The notes: generated by a model from the sequence alone, not told the origin. A stretch of 24,973 nt of DNA from Candidatus Uhrbacteria bacterium RIFCSPHIGHO2_02_FULL_53_13 (GCA_001791035.1 MGDX01000026.1:1-24973); one strand, 5' to 3'; positions 15,005 through 23,527 are shown, counted from the first letter of the stretch. Numbers and translations: made by a program.

Positions 15005-16583
15005 ACAGCTCATACCCTTCAGATTTCGTGATAAGCCTCCAGGCGTCATTTTGCGCCACGAGTCGCATTTCGTCCATGCTCACATACGCCGGACTGTCTG
15101 CGCGAAGACTGTTGTTCGTGAGGTCGAGCAAGACATAATCGGCAAGTACGGTTCCATCTTTGGACACCGTGTCTGGAAACACCATCGCCGCGCGCTTTTG
15201 ATACAGATGTGGATGAAGAAACTGCGGACTCGAAACAACGGCATCATCCGGGATCATTCGAATGAATGTGGCGACGGCGCGATGATGATCATTGACGTCG
15301 TAAGCAGAGATGTGAAAATTTTGCGTCCGAAACGGAGCGGGACGAACATCCTTCGCCCAAAACTGGAGTGAGAGCGGAGACGGACCAAACACGATCGCGC
15401 TCACAAACATACCGGCGATGAGCGCTGTTCCAAGCGCAGACTCTCCCTGCTCCTCCGTTGCACATTTCCCCATACGCGCCCGAATCCACACGTGCGCCTT
15501 GTTCCATCCCCGGAGCACGGCGTAGAACACAAACGGAACGCTCGGCGACACGTAGTACAGCATGTACGACGTGTGCACATCGGCGATACTCACAAAACCA
15601 ACACCAAGATTTGCCGCCATCCCAATCAACGCCGTTGGAGAAAAGAATGAAAGTCCCAGGAGCGGAATGAAGAGCATGCCGATGTTCGCCACCTTGGTCA
15701 CTTGAAACATCTCCATCATCACCCATATCGGACGTGACACGATCGTCTGGAGCATGTGCAGGGGCGAATCTCCAAACGTCGAAAAAAAGGGCGCGGCAAT
15801 ATACGCATACTCTCCCTGACGCAATTCAGGCATCACGAGACTCGTAATGACAGCGAAAGTCCCCATGCCAATCACCATCGTCGCGATTCCTTTCCAGCGC
15901 GCGCGTTCCACGATAAAGAGAAACACACCGAGGGCAGCCACCGTGAGTCCCACCTCTTCACGCACGAGGCTCGCAAGCACCACAAAGAGAAAAAACCACG
16001 CCGTTTTTTTCGCTTCGAAAAAATAGAGCGCCCAAAGCAGAATCGGAATGCTGAATCGCAACATTTCAAATTCATAGAGCGTGATGTACTGAAACGTCGG
16101 ATACCAAAGAAGAAGCGGGACACACAGCCACGCGATCCACAATCGTCCGGTGAGTTTTTTTGCAAGCAGGAACAAAGGAACGGCAGATGAAATCATGAAC
16201 AACACACTCACCATGAGGAGCATTTCCGGCCATGGAATGAGCGCAAACGGCAATGCGATCACATACACGAGCGGCGTAAAGTGAACGGAAAAGTAATTGA
16301 GCGTTCCCGGACGAATGAACTCGTGGCTGAGTGAAAGGGGGAGGCCTGTTTCACGAATGCTCATGAGCACCCCAAGCCAATGGGAAAAATCCACGTACAT
16401 GCCAAGCGCATGAAACTTCAACACGGGCAAGACAAGAAGACTCGTCGCGCCGATGAGCGACGCGACAAAAAACACCTTCCATGAAATGGGCCGCGTCCAA
16501 CGAAGACTCCACCAATACACAAGCACACCGGCCGCAAAGACCGCCAAACTCCCGATCAAATAATAGAGCACGAGCGCCATCAT
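14979..16583 (-). CDS. DUF2079 family multi-pass membrane protein (GT-C-like)
   Basis: A 534-aa protein with about ten or more membrane helices in its first 420 residues and a soluble C-terminal tail of about 110 residues. The segment DFSHWLGVLMSI...HEFIRPGTLNYFSVHFTPLVYVIALPF matches the family pattern of DUF2079 (a D..........W..... loop followed by ..HFSP....L.P), which is related to GT-C glycosyltransferases using polyprenyl-linked donors. REEVG in a later loop is also typical. GT-C enzymes work on the outer face of the membrane, so this could add a side sugar or act as a polymerase. The start is set by ATGATG overlapping the previous TGA; an in-frame ATG further upstream lies within the preceding gene. 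Confidence 0.8.
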   Translation of the reverse strand: MMALVLYYLIGSLAVFAAGVLVYWWSLRWTRPISWKVFFVASLIGATSLLVLPVLKFHALGMYVDFSHWLGVLMSIRETGLPLSLSHEFIRPGTLNYFSVHFTPLVYVIALPFALIPWPEMLLMVSVLFMISSAVPLFLLAKKLTGRLWIAWLCVPLLLWYPTFQYITLYEFEMLRFSIPILLWALYFFEAKKTAWFFLFVVLASLVREEVGLTVAALGVFLFIVERARWKGIATMVIGMGTFAVITSLVMPELRQGEYAYIAAPFFSTFGDSPLHMLQTIVSRPIWVMMEMFQVTKVANIGMLFIPLLGLSFFSPTALIGMAANLGVGFVSIADVHTSYMLYYVSPSVPFVFYAVLRGWNKAHVWIRARMGKCATEEQGESALGTALIAGMFVSAIVFGPSPLSLQFWAKDVRPAPFRTQNFHISAYDVNDHHRAVATFIRMIPDDAVVSSPQFLHPHLYQKRAAMVFPDTVSKDGTVLADYVLLDLTNNSLRADSPAYVSMDEMRLVAQNDAWRLITKSEGYELYVRVPNLP

Positions 16584-17485
16584 GCGGTGGGAGTATTCAC
16601 GAACAAAGCCACGCGACATCGAAGTTCATCGTCGGTATGGTGGGCTTTCCACCACTCATTGGGTCGTTCTTTCAAGCGCTCCACCACGACGTACGGAATC
16701 ATGGTCGTAGAAAAACCGGCGTCCATCAAGCAACGCAGAATATCGTTCGCGCGCAGTGTGTTGATGCCTTTCCCGTACGTTTTCCAGTACTCCTCTTTTG
16801 ATCGCGTATACAAGCCGCCAAACGGGTTTTCGCTTTCACGATGATTGCCAAAGTTCACCAGATGAATGAAGGTGCTATTCTCCGCCGACAATCGTTTCAG
16901 CTTTTGCACGGCGGCCGGAACGTCTTGTATGTGCTCAAACACCGCGTTGGAGAACACGATGGAATACGTTTCCGAATCCTCGAACGCTTCTAGAGTCTTT
17001 TTCTGAACGTACACGCGCTCTTTCAACAACCGCAAAAACTCCTCAAGTCCCATACGCTCCCCGTAGAGTGCGCAGAGATCCTCGTGCACTCCGCGAAAAT
17101 ACTCCTTGGCTTTCGGATGTTCCAAAATACGAGCGTTGTAAGACGGTTCAACAAAACAGTAGTGCTCGCACCCCAGAAAAAGAGCGATGGGAGCAAGGCC
17201 GAGTAACGGCCCGCCGCCGACTTCTAGCACACGCTGTCCGGAAAAATTCAGGTTCCACGAAGGTTGAACGCGACGAATAATCGTTTCGTAGCGCCAAAGA
17301 AAATTGATCATCCTCTGCGGCCGAAGATGCTTGTTGACCGTGAGCTCTGGCTCAACGACATCCTCCAAAACAAATTCGTCCATCTCGTGACCTTTGAATC
17401 TTTTTCGTATTTTTTGGAGAACAACCTTTGGCGGCAACTCGAACAACAGCCGCAATCGCGTTTTGAGCACATACGTGTTCATCAT
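16580..17485 (-). CDS. SAM-dependent methyltransferase
   Basis: A 301-aa class I methyltransferase. Motif I is VLEVGGGPLLGLAPI (86-100), with the proline after the glycines that is common in a subset of bacterial class I enzymes. FVEPS (111-115) is the acidic strand end, and SIVFSNAVFEHIQDVPAAV lies at motif IV. The N-terminus (about 80 residues, basic with KTRLRLLFELPPK) is not part of the core fold and may bind the acceptor. Substrate is unknown; the operon context points to a sugar hydroxyl or a lipid-linked sugar. The start is the first ATG of an ATGATG that overlaps the WecB stop; an in-frame extension of 30 residues lies inside wecB and is rejected. Confidence 0.85.
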   Translation of the reverse strand: MMNTYVLKTRLRLLFELPPKVVLQKIRKRFKGHEMDEFVLEDVVEPELTVNKHLRPQRMINFLWRYETIIRRVQPSWNLNFSGQRVLEVGGGPLLGLAPIALFLGCEHYCFVEPSYNARILEHPKAKEYFRGVHEDLCALYGERMGLEEFLRLLKERVYVQKKTLEAFEDSETYSIVFSNAVFEHIQDVPAAVQKLKRLSAENSTFIHLVNFGNHRESENPFGGLYTRSKEEYWKTYGKGINTLRANDILRCLMDAGFSTTMIPYVVVERLKERPNEWWKAHHTDDELRCRVALFVNTPTA

Positions 17486-18723
17486 ACCGTTTCCTTCGCG
17501 CGCGCGGTCGCACGGTGCTGTTCGACTGTCTGTGCAACGGGCAATCCGTCCTCGCGATACGAGCGCTCGATCCAATGATGATAATCCTCCGGCCGATGCG
17601 TGCGAAAATCGTCCTCGTCCAAGCGGCGCAGAAGATCGTCGGCAATGCGGTCTGACGCTTTGCCGTCACCAAGTCCGTGCTCCCACCTCGTGCCGTAGAG
17701 ATTCTCAAATTTTTGAAACACCTCCGCGGTCGGATATTTTTCCGGCGCGTCCGGATCAAACTTGACGCTCGAACGCACATCGTACACTTGCGGGCGCTCG
17801 GTGGCTTTGCGCATCTGAAGCGACGGCACTTGCAGAACGCACGTTTCTTCCACAATGGTACCCGAGTCGGTAATGACCCCTCGGCTATTGACCATGAGCG
17901 TCAGAATTTCCTCATAGCCAATCGGATCAACCATCATCACGTTTTGCGGCAGAGCAAGTCCGTACTCCTTCAACACGCTCTGCGTGCGATACGAAAGCGG
18001 CAGATAAATCTTCCGCGGCGTACTGCCGATGAGTTTCAGAATCGCCTCGAAGGAAGAGCGAATGTGGACATTCTCGCGCCGATGCCAAGTCATGAGATAG
18101 TATTCGCCTTTTTCAATGCCGCGCGCTTTGAAAAATTCCGGCGTTGCCATCGCGTCAAATTTCTCTTTGCGCTGAAAATAATAGGTGTCTAAAATCTCCA
18201 CAATCGGATTTCCATCCGTGACCACGATGCTCTTGGGGTTGAGTCCCGCGAGCATCCCTTGATACTTGTACTCCGGAAAGTAGGTGTAAATCACGTCCGA
18301 GAGCTGATCAATCAAATTGCGGTACTTCGTCTCGGGCATGCGCCAATCGTACGCGCTCCAACATCCCTCAAAGTGCACGATGGGGATATTGAGTTGCGCG
18401 GCGACAATGGAACCGACGACGGTGTTGGTGTCTCCCAAAAACAGCGCGGCAGACGGTTGCAATCGCTCAAGCACGGGATAGAGCTTGGAAAGGACACCAG
18501 AAGCAACCTCCGCGTCGTTCTGGCCTGTCACGCCGAGTTCTATCTGTGGACGCGGCACGTCGAGCTCTTGAAAAAACACCTCCTTAAGATTATCCGAGTA
18601 GTGCTGTCCCGACCAAATGAACACGATCTCGTGTTTGTTCTGCGCAAATAGTTTTCGCAAAACAAGAGACGCGCGGATGATGTCGGGACGAATCCCAAGG
18701 ATAAACGCGAGCTTTTTTCCCAT
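17482..18723 (-). CDS. wecB: Divergent WecB-type UDP-N-acetylhexosamine 2-epimerase
   Basis: A 413-aa GT-B-fold 2-epimerase. Residues matching catalytic positions of E. coli WecB are kept: GDTN (97-100, D98), HFEG (117-120, E119), PE at 130-131 (E131), HRREN (214-218) and DSGTIVEE (286-293). The N-terminus is GIRPDIIRAS in place of GTRPEAIK, and the loop after E119 reads CWSAYDWRMPETKYR, not GLRT..PEExNR. The C-terminus is about 35 residues longer than usual. I recall proteins of this form from gene clusters for L-FucNAc/L-QuiNAc-like sugars (FnlC/CapG type), so the substrate may be a 6-deoxy UDP-sugar and not UDP-GlcNAc. It is followed by the methyltransferase (ATGA) and preceded by a 52-nt gap that may hold a promoter, where TATAAG at minus-strand position about 18757 is the only hint. 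Confidence 0.88.
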   Translation of the reverse strand: MGKKLAFILGIRPDIIRASLVLRKLFAQNKHEIVFIWSGQHYSDNLKEVFFQELDVPRPQIELGVTGQNDAEVASGVLSKLYPVLERLQPSAALFLGDTNTVVGSIVAAQLNIPIVHFEGCWSAYDWRMPETKYRNLIDQLSDVIYTYFPEYKYQGMLAGLNPKSIVVTDGNPIVEILDTYYFQRKEKFDAMATPEFFKARGIEKGEYYLMTWHRRENVHIRSSFEAILKLIGSTPRKIYLPLSYRTQSVLKEYGLALPQNVMMVDPIGYEEILTLMVNSRGVITDSGTIVEETCVLQVPSLQMRKATERPQVYDVRSSVKFDPDAPEKYPTAEVFQKFENLYGTRWEHGLGDGKASDRIADDLLRRLDEDDFRTHRPEDYHHWIERSYREDGLPVAQTVEQHRATARAKETV

Positions 18724-18775
18724 AGAACATCAGATGAAACGAGATGAATGATCGCTTATATTGACGCACATCTCC

Positions 18776-19042
18776 TCAAATGGCAATGTCGTTTTTTTCA
18801 TCCTTTTCTTTGCCATCTTTGCACAGCCTCCCCCGCAAAGCTCCCTTCACCTTTTTCCAAAAAACGAGTATCGGACTGACAACGAACAAAATCGCGCCGG
18901 CAAAGATGAGGTAGAACATTTGAAACAAACTCCCTCCAAGACCCGGATCAATGTAAGCGAACGCTTGATCGGGCACAAACAGCGCACCGAACAATACGAC
19001 GAACCACACCACAGAGTGAAACGATAAGGTGTTGTCACGCAT
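18776..19042 (-). CDS. Small membrane protein with YIDPG motif
   Basis: An 88-aa protein with two hydrophobic segments (about 11-29 and 39-62) flanking AYIDPGLGGSLFQ (29-41), then a basic, charged C-terminus (FWKKVKGALRGRL...KEKDEKND). The A-Y-I-D-P-G-x-G pattern after a signal-like helix followed by a second helix is widespread in small proteins near polysaccharide and alkaline-phosphatase-superfamily genes; I know of no assigned function. Topology is probably both termini near the membrane with the charged tail in the cytoplasm. It follows the sulfatase-fold gene by 52 nt. A longer in-frame start (to 19114) would overlap that gene's end and adds no conserved sequence; the ATG at 19042 is chosen because the first helix then sits at the N-terminus. 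Confidence 0.72.
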   Translation of the reverse strand: MRDNTLSFHSVVWFVVLFGALFVPDQAFAYIDPGLGGSLFQMFYLIFAGAILFVVSPILVFWKKVKGALRGRLCKDGKEKDEKNDIAI

Positions 19043-19094
19043 AGACTCTCTTATAGAATTATCAGTAGGAATTTTTTCGGCGATCCCCACACAG

Positions 19095-21320
19095 CTAATG
19101 AGGGATCTGCTCACGGAAAGCTTTTGTCTTCTCCATCTGTCCTTGAATCAGAATCATGAGCTCGGCAGCCAGTTCCGGTTCACGGTCCATGAGGTTGTCT
19201 TGTTCTTGGGGATCCTGCGCTACATTGAACAGCTCAGCTTGAGGGTACGATACAAAAAACCGTTCCGCATACGACCCCTCTTCTATCGGTATCTCATTGA
19301 GATCGTAATCCGCAAAAAAACGATAAATCATTTTATGGTCGCCGCGATACACGACAAATGTATAGAGGGCTTTCAACACATCAACGTTCGTGAGCCGTGT
19401 CACTCCAGGGATTGTTTGGCTAAAGGTTGTCCGAGTCTCCGGTGGCAGCGCTTGGTCCGCGCGCTCCATGGAAGGGAGCAACGATATTCCATCCATCCAT
19501 AGCGGCGACACATATCCAAGGGCATCCAGAATCGTCGGAGCGATATCAGCCAGTTGGGCCAACTCAGACACACGCGTTCCTTCCGTTTGCCCCGGCATAT
19601 GAATGAGAAGTGGGACATGCAAGGTCTGCTCATACATGAGACCGGTTCCATGATACAGCTCTCCCTTTGAAAACGCCTCGCCATGATCGGAAAATACAAT
19701 GATCATGGAGTTTTCCATCAATCCCTGCTCTTCAAGATAGTCCAAAAATCGTCCGAACTCATCGTCCGTTGCGGCCAGATACTCTTCAAAAATGAGCTTG
19801 AATTCCTCCACGAGCGGTTCTTTTTCCGGCGCGTACGGAGGACCCTTCCACTCGAGAGCGTCTTCAACCGCCTGCGGAGTCACTAAACTTTCAAGAAACA
19901 TTCCCTCAAATCCCACATACCGTCCATACCCATCATGTGTTGGGAGTTGATGAACCCAAAGAAAAAAGCGATCCGGTGCGTAATGGCTCATGTAATCCTT
20001 GGCGAGATTAAACTTTGTGCTTCCTGGTGGATCACTGGAATCTAACGCCCAATCAAATTCATGCTGACCAAAAAAATCACTAAACAATCCCTCAACAACG
20101 TGAGCCGGAAGAAATGGGTACGTTTGCGCAACAATCTCTAAGGTACGGCGAGTTGAGCTCCCATAATATCCATCCAAAAATTCGGGTTGTGCGTCATTGT
20201 AGCGTAGGACACGACGAAAGATGTCATCAATCCCCTCGTATGGACGATAGAGCATATATGCGGTTTCAAAACCATTGGTTTTCAAAACGGTTGGCATGTA
20301 TCCAACGATATTTCCGCCGGCAAAATAGCGCCCCACCCTTGACAGCCGTGTGGAATAGGGCAAAAGACCGGTGTGAATGGACGGGATACTTAGATGCGTC
20401 TGATCGGCGTTTGCGTGCGCGCGATCAAATACATAACTGGACCGTGCCAATCGTTCAAAATTGGGAGTGGTCGGTCGTGGATTCCCATACAGCGACATGC
20501 GTTCTGCCGGAAGCGCGTCAAAAGAAATGAGAATGACGTTTTGGACATCGTATGGCTTTGGAGATGCGGCGCGTTCAGGTGCTGTATACACATCCGATGT
20601 TTTTGCAGAATACGCAAAACCAAGCACCGTGGACGAGACAAGAAACAGAATCGCCGAAGGAATCATCGCCACGCGAACGTGTGACAATGCGCGAGCATAT
20701 TCGCGCCAATACATCAAGAAAAAGAGTGGCAAAAACCAAAACCCATATTGAAAAAACGCCGGCACCAGTTTGTACGTCAAGCGATTTTCAATCACAGCAC
20801 TCGTCAATCCAAAGATCAGAATGGTAAGGATAAAGGAAATCAATAGCAGAGCAATGCGTTGTGTGCGGTCAAGTGTTTTAAATTTTCCAGAAAGGTTTGC
20901 CCACGTAAGCACGAAGAACGCGATGAAGAGACACACCAGCACGACGAAAAACATCATCTTCACGCGATCCGTGGAGGCGTTGTCAATCTTGTCTCCCCAA
21001 AAGTAGAGGAATCTGAACACGACGTATGAAATGGGAATCACAATCGCCACCCGTGCCACGGCGATGAGCGCGTTCTGCCACGCGGGATTGATGGTTCGCA
21101 CTATGAGAAGCCCGAAAAGCAATGGGAGTGATCCGAAGAGAATCAACAGAGCGAATATCGGCAGAAACGAAAAAAAGGCGATCGCCACTTCTTGAACGGA
21201 CAGTGAGGTGCGCAACGAATCCCACCGATACAAAAACCCAAGCACCCACACCACACTAAACGCGAGAAATACCTGTGCGGAAAAGCTCAGGTAAGATTTT
21301 AGTGCGGGTGCTTTCTGCAT
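19095..21320 (-). CDS. Membrane-anchored sulfatase-fold enzyme with Thr nucleophile
   Basis: A 741-aa protein of the alkaline phosphatase superfamily. About six membrane helices lie within residues 10-235, followed by an extracellular sulfatase domain. ISFDALPAERMSLYG (265-279, D268) is the first metal-binding strand, TTPNFERLA (284-292) follows, and DQTHLSIPSIHTG (306-318) aligns with the TxPSxASxxTG loop, placing Thr308 at the nucleophile position. SDHGE (544-548) and HGTGLMYEQTLHVPLL (557-572) complete the metal site. With Thr and not Cys there, no formylglycine is made, so a true sulfatase is unlikely; LtaS-type and phosphoethanolamine-type relatives use Thr to move phosphoglycerol or phosphoethanolamine groups. 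The start lies 22 nt inside the end of the preceding gene. A role in decorating a surface glycan is inferred. Confidence 0.85.
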   Translation of the reverse strand: MQKAPALKSYLSFSAQVFLAFSVVWVLGFLYRWDSLRTSLSVQEVAIAFFSFLPIFALLILFGSLPLLFGLLIVRTINPAWQNALIAVARVAIVIPISYVVFRFLYFWGDKIDNASTDRVKMMFFVVLVCLFIAFFVLTWANLSGKFKTLDRTQRIALLLISFILTILIFGLTSAVIENRLTYKLVPAFFQYGFWFLPLFFLMYWREYARALSHVRVAMIPSAILFLVSSTVLGFAYSAKTSDVYTAPERAASPKPYDVQNVILISFDALPAERMSLYGNPRPTTPNFERLARSSYVFDRAHANADQTHLSIPSIHTGLLPYSTRLSRVGRYFAGGNIVGYMPTVLKTNGFETAYMLYRPYEGIDDIFRRVLRYNDAQPEFLDGYYGSSTRRTLEIVAQTYPFLPAHVVEGLFSDFFGQHEFDWALDSSDPPGSTKFNLAKDYMSHYAPDRFFLWVHQLPTHDGYGRYVGFEGMFLESLVTPQAVEDALEWKGPPYAPEKEPLVEEFKLIFEEYLAATDDEFGRFLDYLEEQGLMENSMIIVFSDHGEAFSKGELYHGTGLMYEQTLHVPLLIHMPGQTEGTRVSELAQLADIAPTILDALGYVSPLWMDGISLLPSMERADQALPPETRTTFSQTIPGVTRLTNVDVLKALYTFVVYRGDHKMIYRFFADYDLNEIPIEEGSYAERFFVSYPQAELFNVAQDPQEQDNLMDREPELAAELMILIQGQMEKTKAFREQIPH

Positions 21321-22783
21321 ACAATAAACCGCCGGTCTTCCGTGTGGGGCGAGAGCAACTCGTACGAAGCGTATCGGCGCTTGATTTCTTGTTCTAAGTG
21401 ATCAAGAGTATACCATGGATATGCGTACAAACTCTGTTGTATGAGGCGCTTGGCCATGCGATCCTCCGGCCCAACCCATTCAAGGAGAATCGTGTGCGTG
21501 GCAAACGCATCGAACGTTTGCAGGATGCGCTCAAAACTCTGATGCTGGCTGATGGCAAGGTGATGAATCAACGCAAACGCAAAGACCATGTCTGTCTGAA
21601 ATCGCGCAATCGCCGATGGAAATTGCCGCGCGCACCATCCAAATGACGGTGACGGATTCATGACGTCTAACACGAGAGGAAGGATGTTGGCTTGGCTCTT
21701 TACGGCGTCTTCATAGAGCCGCGACACGCTCGACTCGTCCGTGTCCACCGCAACGACGCGCGCGCCCACTTCTGCCGCAAGCCGCGAATACACGCCGGTA
21801 TTGCACCCGGCATCAAATACGGATGATGGCTTGTACCGGTGCAACACCTCGCGGACGATCTGCTCTTTTTGCGCAAACTCGCCTTGCCCATACGAACACA
21901 TGTCCTTTTTGTCCTCATAATACGCTCTCCAGTGGGATCCCTCGCTTGGCATCCGTATGGATTGCACTTCCTTGAGGAGCGCGCGCAAAAATCGCTTTCT
22001 TCCCTGCTCTATCTGTGTCTGCTTCTGCTGGTACGATGTTTTAATGAATGCACGCGCGCGTTCCTCCAATCCCCATCGGCGCACCGCGTTGGCAACGCGA
22101 TGGTTCGAGGCAAGTTTGGCATAGGGCACCGGATGTTGCAGCTTGAGTGACCATGGCGCAAGCCGGAAAAACTGATCGGAGGATAGCCCGTTCACATAAT
22201 CAAAAAGATGCTTTCGTGCCGTGTCATAAAGACCAACCGAGTACAGATAAAGCGGAAATAAAAAAAATGCGCAGAATTGATCGTACGGCGCCCAAAGCAC
22301 ATCGTCTCGCGCGGGAACACAGGAGCCAAAATCAATGAGCACGGGCTTTGATCCGTCAAAAAAAATGTTCCATGGATAGGCATCTTGCAGAGTGAGGTGG
22401 TCGTCCGACAGTTCCAGACAGATCGTGAGCGTCAACAGCGCCGCATCCTTGAGCATGCTCGGCGTCCATTCAAAGCAATAGTTTGGATTAGGAATACGCC
22501 GATGTTCAATGAGCGACTCAAATCCGTCTGCGGTTTCCGGAGGAACCCATGCGTCAATAAGTTGGCCGTTCTGTTGTAAGCTCTGGATTATTTTGTTGTT
22601 CATGAGTCGCCGCACGTGTTCCGTGTGTTCAGAAAAAATCCCCCGAAAAACCCTTTCATGCCACAAAAAAACACGACCGGAAGGATCCATGTAGGATGAG
22701 GGATCAATGTGGATTTCCTCACGCGGGATCACAGCCATAGTATAGAGGCGTTGGTATGCTTGAAGGTAAAACGCGGTGATCAT
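21299..22783 (-). CDS. Kinase-like domain fused to SAM methyltransferase (NoeA-like)
   Basis: A 494-aa two-domain protein. The N-terminal half carries protein-kinase-like/APH-fold catalytic motifs: LQDAYPWNIFF (132-142), giving D134 and N139 in a DxxxxN pattern, and LIDFGS (149-154) with D151 as the metal-binding Asp. A clear phosphate-loop Lys is not obvious. The C-terminal half is a class I methyltransferase with VFDAGCNTGVYS (322-333) and VAVDTDE (344-350). The layout resembles NoeA-type proteins and, with domain order reversed, the chain-capping enzyme WbdD. It is followed by the sulfatase-fold gene with a 22-nt overlap and is the first gene after a terminator. An internal ATG at codon 16 (22738) is an alternative start. 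The function, perhaps glycan phosphorylation plus methylation, is inferred. Confidence 0.78.
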   Translation of the reverse strand: MITAFYLQAYQRLYTMAVIPREEIHIDPSSYMDPSGRVFLWHERVFRGIFSEHTEHVRRLMNNKIIQSLQQNGQLIDAWVPPETADGFESLIEHRRIPNPNYCFEWTPSMLKDAALLTLTICLELSDDHLTLQDAYPWNIFFDGSKPVLIDFGSCVPARDDVLWAPYDQFCAFFLFPLYLYSVGLYDTARKHLFDYVNGLSSDQFFRLAPWSLKLQHPVPYAKLASNHRVANAVRRWGLEERARAFIKTSYQQKQTQIEQGRKRFLRALLKEVQSIRMPSEGSHWRAYYEDKKDMCSYGQGEFAQKEQIVREVLHRYKPSSVFDAGCNTGVYSRLAAEVGARVVAVDTDESSVSRLYEDAVKSQANILPLVLDVMNPSPSFGWCARQFPSAIARFQTDMVFAFALIHHLAISQHQSFERILQTFDAFATHTILLEWVGPEDRMAKRLIQQSLYAYPWYTLDHLEQEIKRRYASYELLSPHTEDRRFIVCRKHPH

Positions 22784-22832
22784 CCTACCCTAGCACACGG
22801 CTCGCCGCAACTTTGACGCAAATACTTGTCTG

Positions 22833-22868
22833 AAAAAAAATCTCCGCAGACACCGGTGTGCCTGCGGA
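22833..22868 (-). terminator. Rho-independent terminator after the HAD phosphatase gene
   Basis: On the minus strand TCCGCAG (22862-22868) pairs with CTGCGGA (22843-22849) and, inside, CAC with GTG, followed by GA and a run of eight T (22833-22840). It starts 11 nt after the TAG stop. This is the clearest intrinsic terminator in the window and separates the HAD-side transcript from the genes of the glycan operon that follow. Confidence 0.9.
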
Positions 22869-22878
22869 AGAATTGCCG

Positions 22879-23520
22879 CTACTTTTTCGGCAAGAAAGCG
22901 CCCCGTGTATAGAGGTCCTCACGGAGCTTTGCCGCGCCATCAAAACCGGGTTCAAACCGATAGGTCGACAGGCCGGCGGCCTGTGCCATGGCGCGACTTT
23001 GCGCGGAATCGTCGATGAGCAAGACGTTCCTTGGATCGACGTTTGCAAAACCCACAGTGTCCAAGATCCGCGCCCACGTCTGCGGTCTGGATGACTTGAG
23101 CTCACCGAGCTCATGAGAACGCGCTACGCGACCGTAGTCCCACGCACTGAATCCGAGCATTCGTTCGTGTTCGGTTTGCCACACGTTCGTCGTTGTGGCA
23201 AACCCGAGAGGGATGCGGGCGACCACCATCTGGCGGAGAATCGAGATCACCATTGCATCAATGCCGTAGATGTGCGCATCGTGCGCCGCGCGAATCAGCG
23301 TATTGGGGACAAGCGGACACTCCATCGCGGCACACACCCCGTTCACGAAATCGTTCGGCGAACCCGCGCGCACAAAAGCATCGTGATGCACTCCGGTAAA
23401 GAATCTGGAAGCGGCATCGCGCCGCACGCCGCGTTCCATCAGAATCTCGTGCGTGATCCCGTGCGTCGACAGGAGTACGACGTTGCCCAGATCGAAGATG
23501 ACGTGTGTCACTCGACTCAT
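22879..23520 (-). CDS. HAD-superfamily phosphatase, YihX-like
   Basis: A 213-aa soluble HAD hydrolase. Motif I is IFDLGNVVL (8-16), with Asp10 as the expected nucleophile and Gly12 where many members have the second Asp, a form also seen in YihX-type sugar phosphatases. FATTTNV (107-113) is motif II, K142 in LKSSRP is motif III, and LLIDDS (167-172) is motif IV. The cap is helical (residues 18-90). It probably hydrolyses a small phosphorylated metabolite such as a hexose 1-phosphate. The start at 23520 is confirmed by AAGGAGG 7 nt upstream, so the longer reading (8 residues more) is rejected. It follows the unrecognised 306-aa gene by 24 nt and ends before a strong terminator, making it the last gene of its transcript. 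Confidence 0.85.
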   Translation of the reverse strand: MSRVTHVIFDLGNVVLLSTHGITHEILMERGVRRDAASRFFTGVHHDAFVRAGSPNDFVNGVCAAMECPLVPNTLIRAAHDAHIYGIDAMVISILRQMVVARIPLGFATTTNVWQTEHERMLGFSAWDYGRVARSHELGELKSSRPQTWARILDTVGFANVDPRNVLLIDDSAQSRAMAQAAGLSTYRFEPGFDGAAKLREDLYTRGAFLPKK

Positions 23521-23527
23521 GGACGCG

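Noticed and set aside
18724..18775. Promoter before the WecB-like gene
   Set aside because: Only a TATAAG hexamer is visible, and the nearest TTGCCA is 20 nt away; too weak to call.
19095..21320. True sulfatase
   Set aside because: The Cys/Ser-x-Pro-x-Arg formylglycine motif is missing; the loop aligns with Thr-nucleophile members of the superfamily.
22784..22832. Promoter for the kinase-methyltransferase gene
   Set aside because: A TGn-TAGGGT-like -10 is present near 22790, but the -10 is poor and no -35 is found at a proper distance, so I cannot support it although a promoter is expected here after the terminator.
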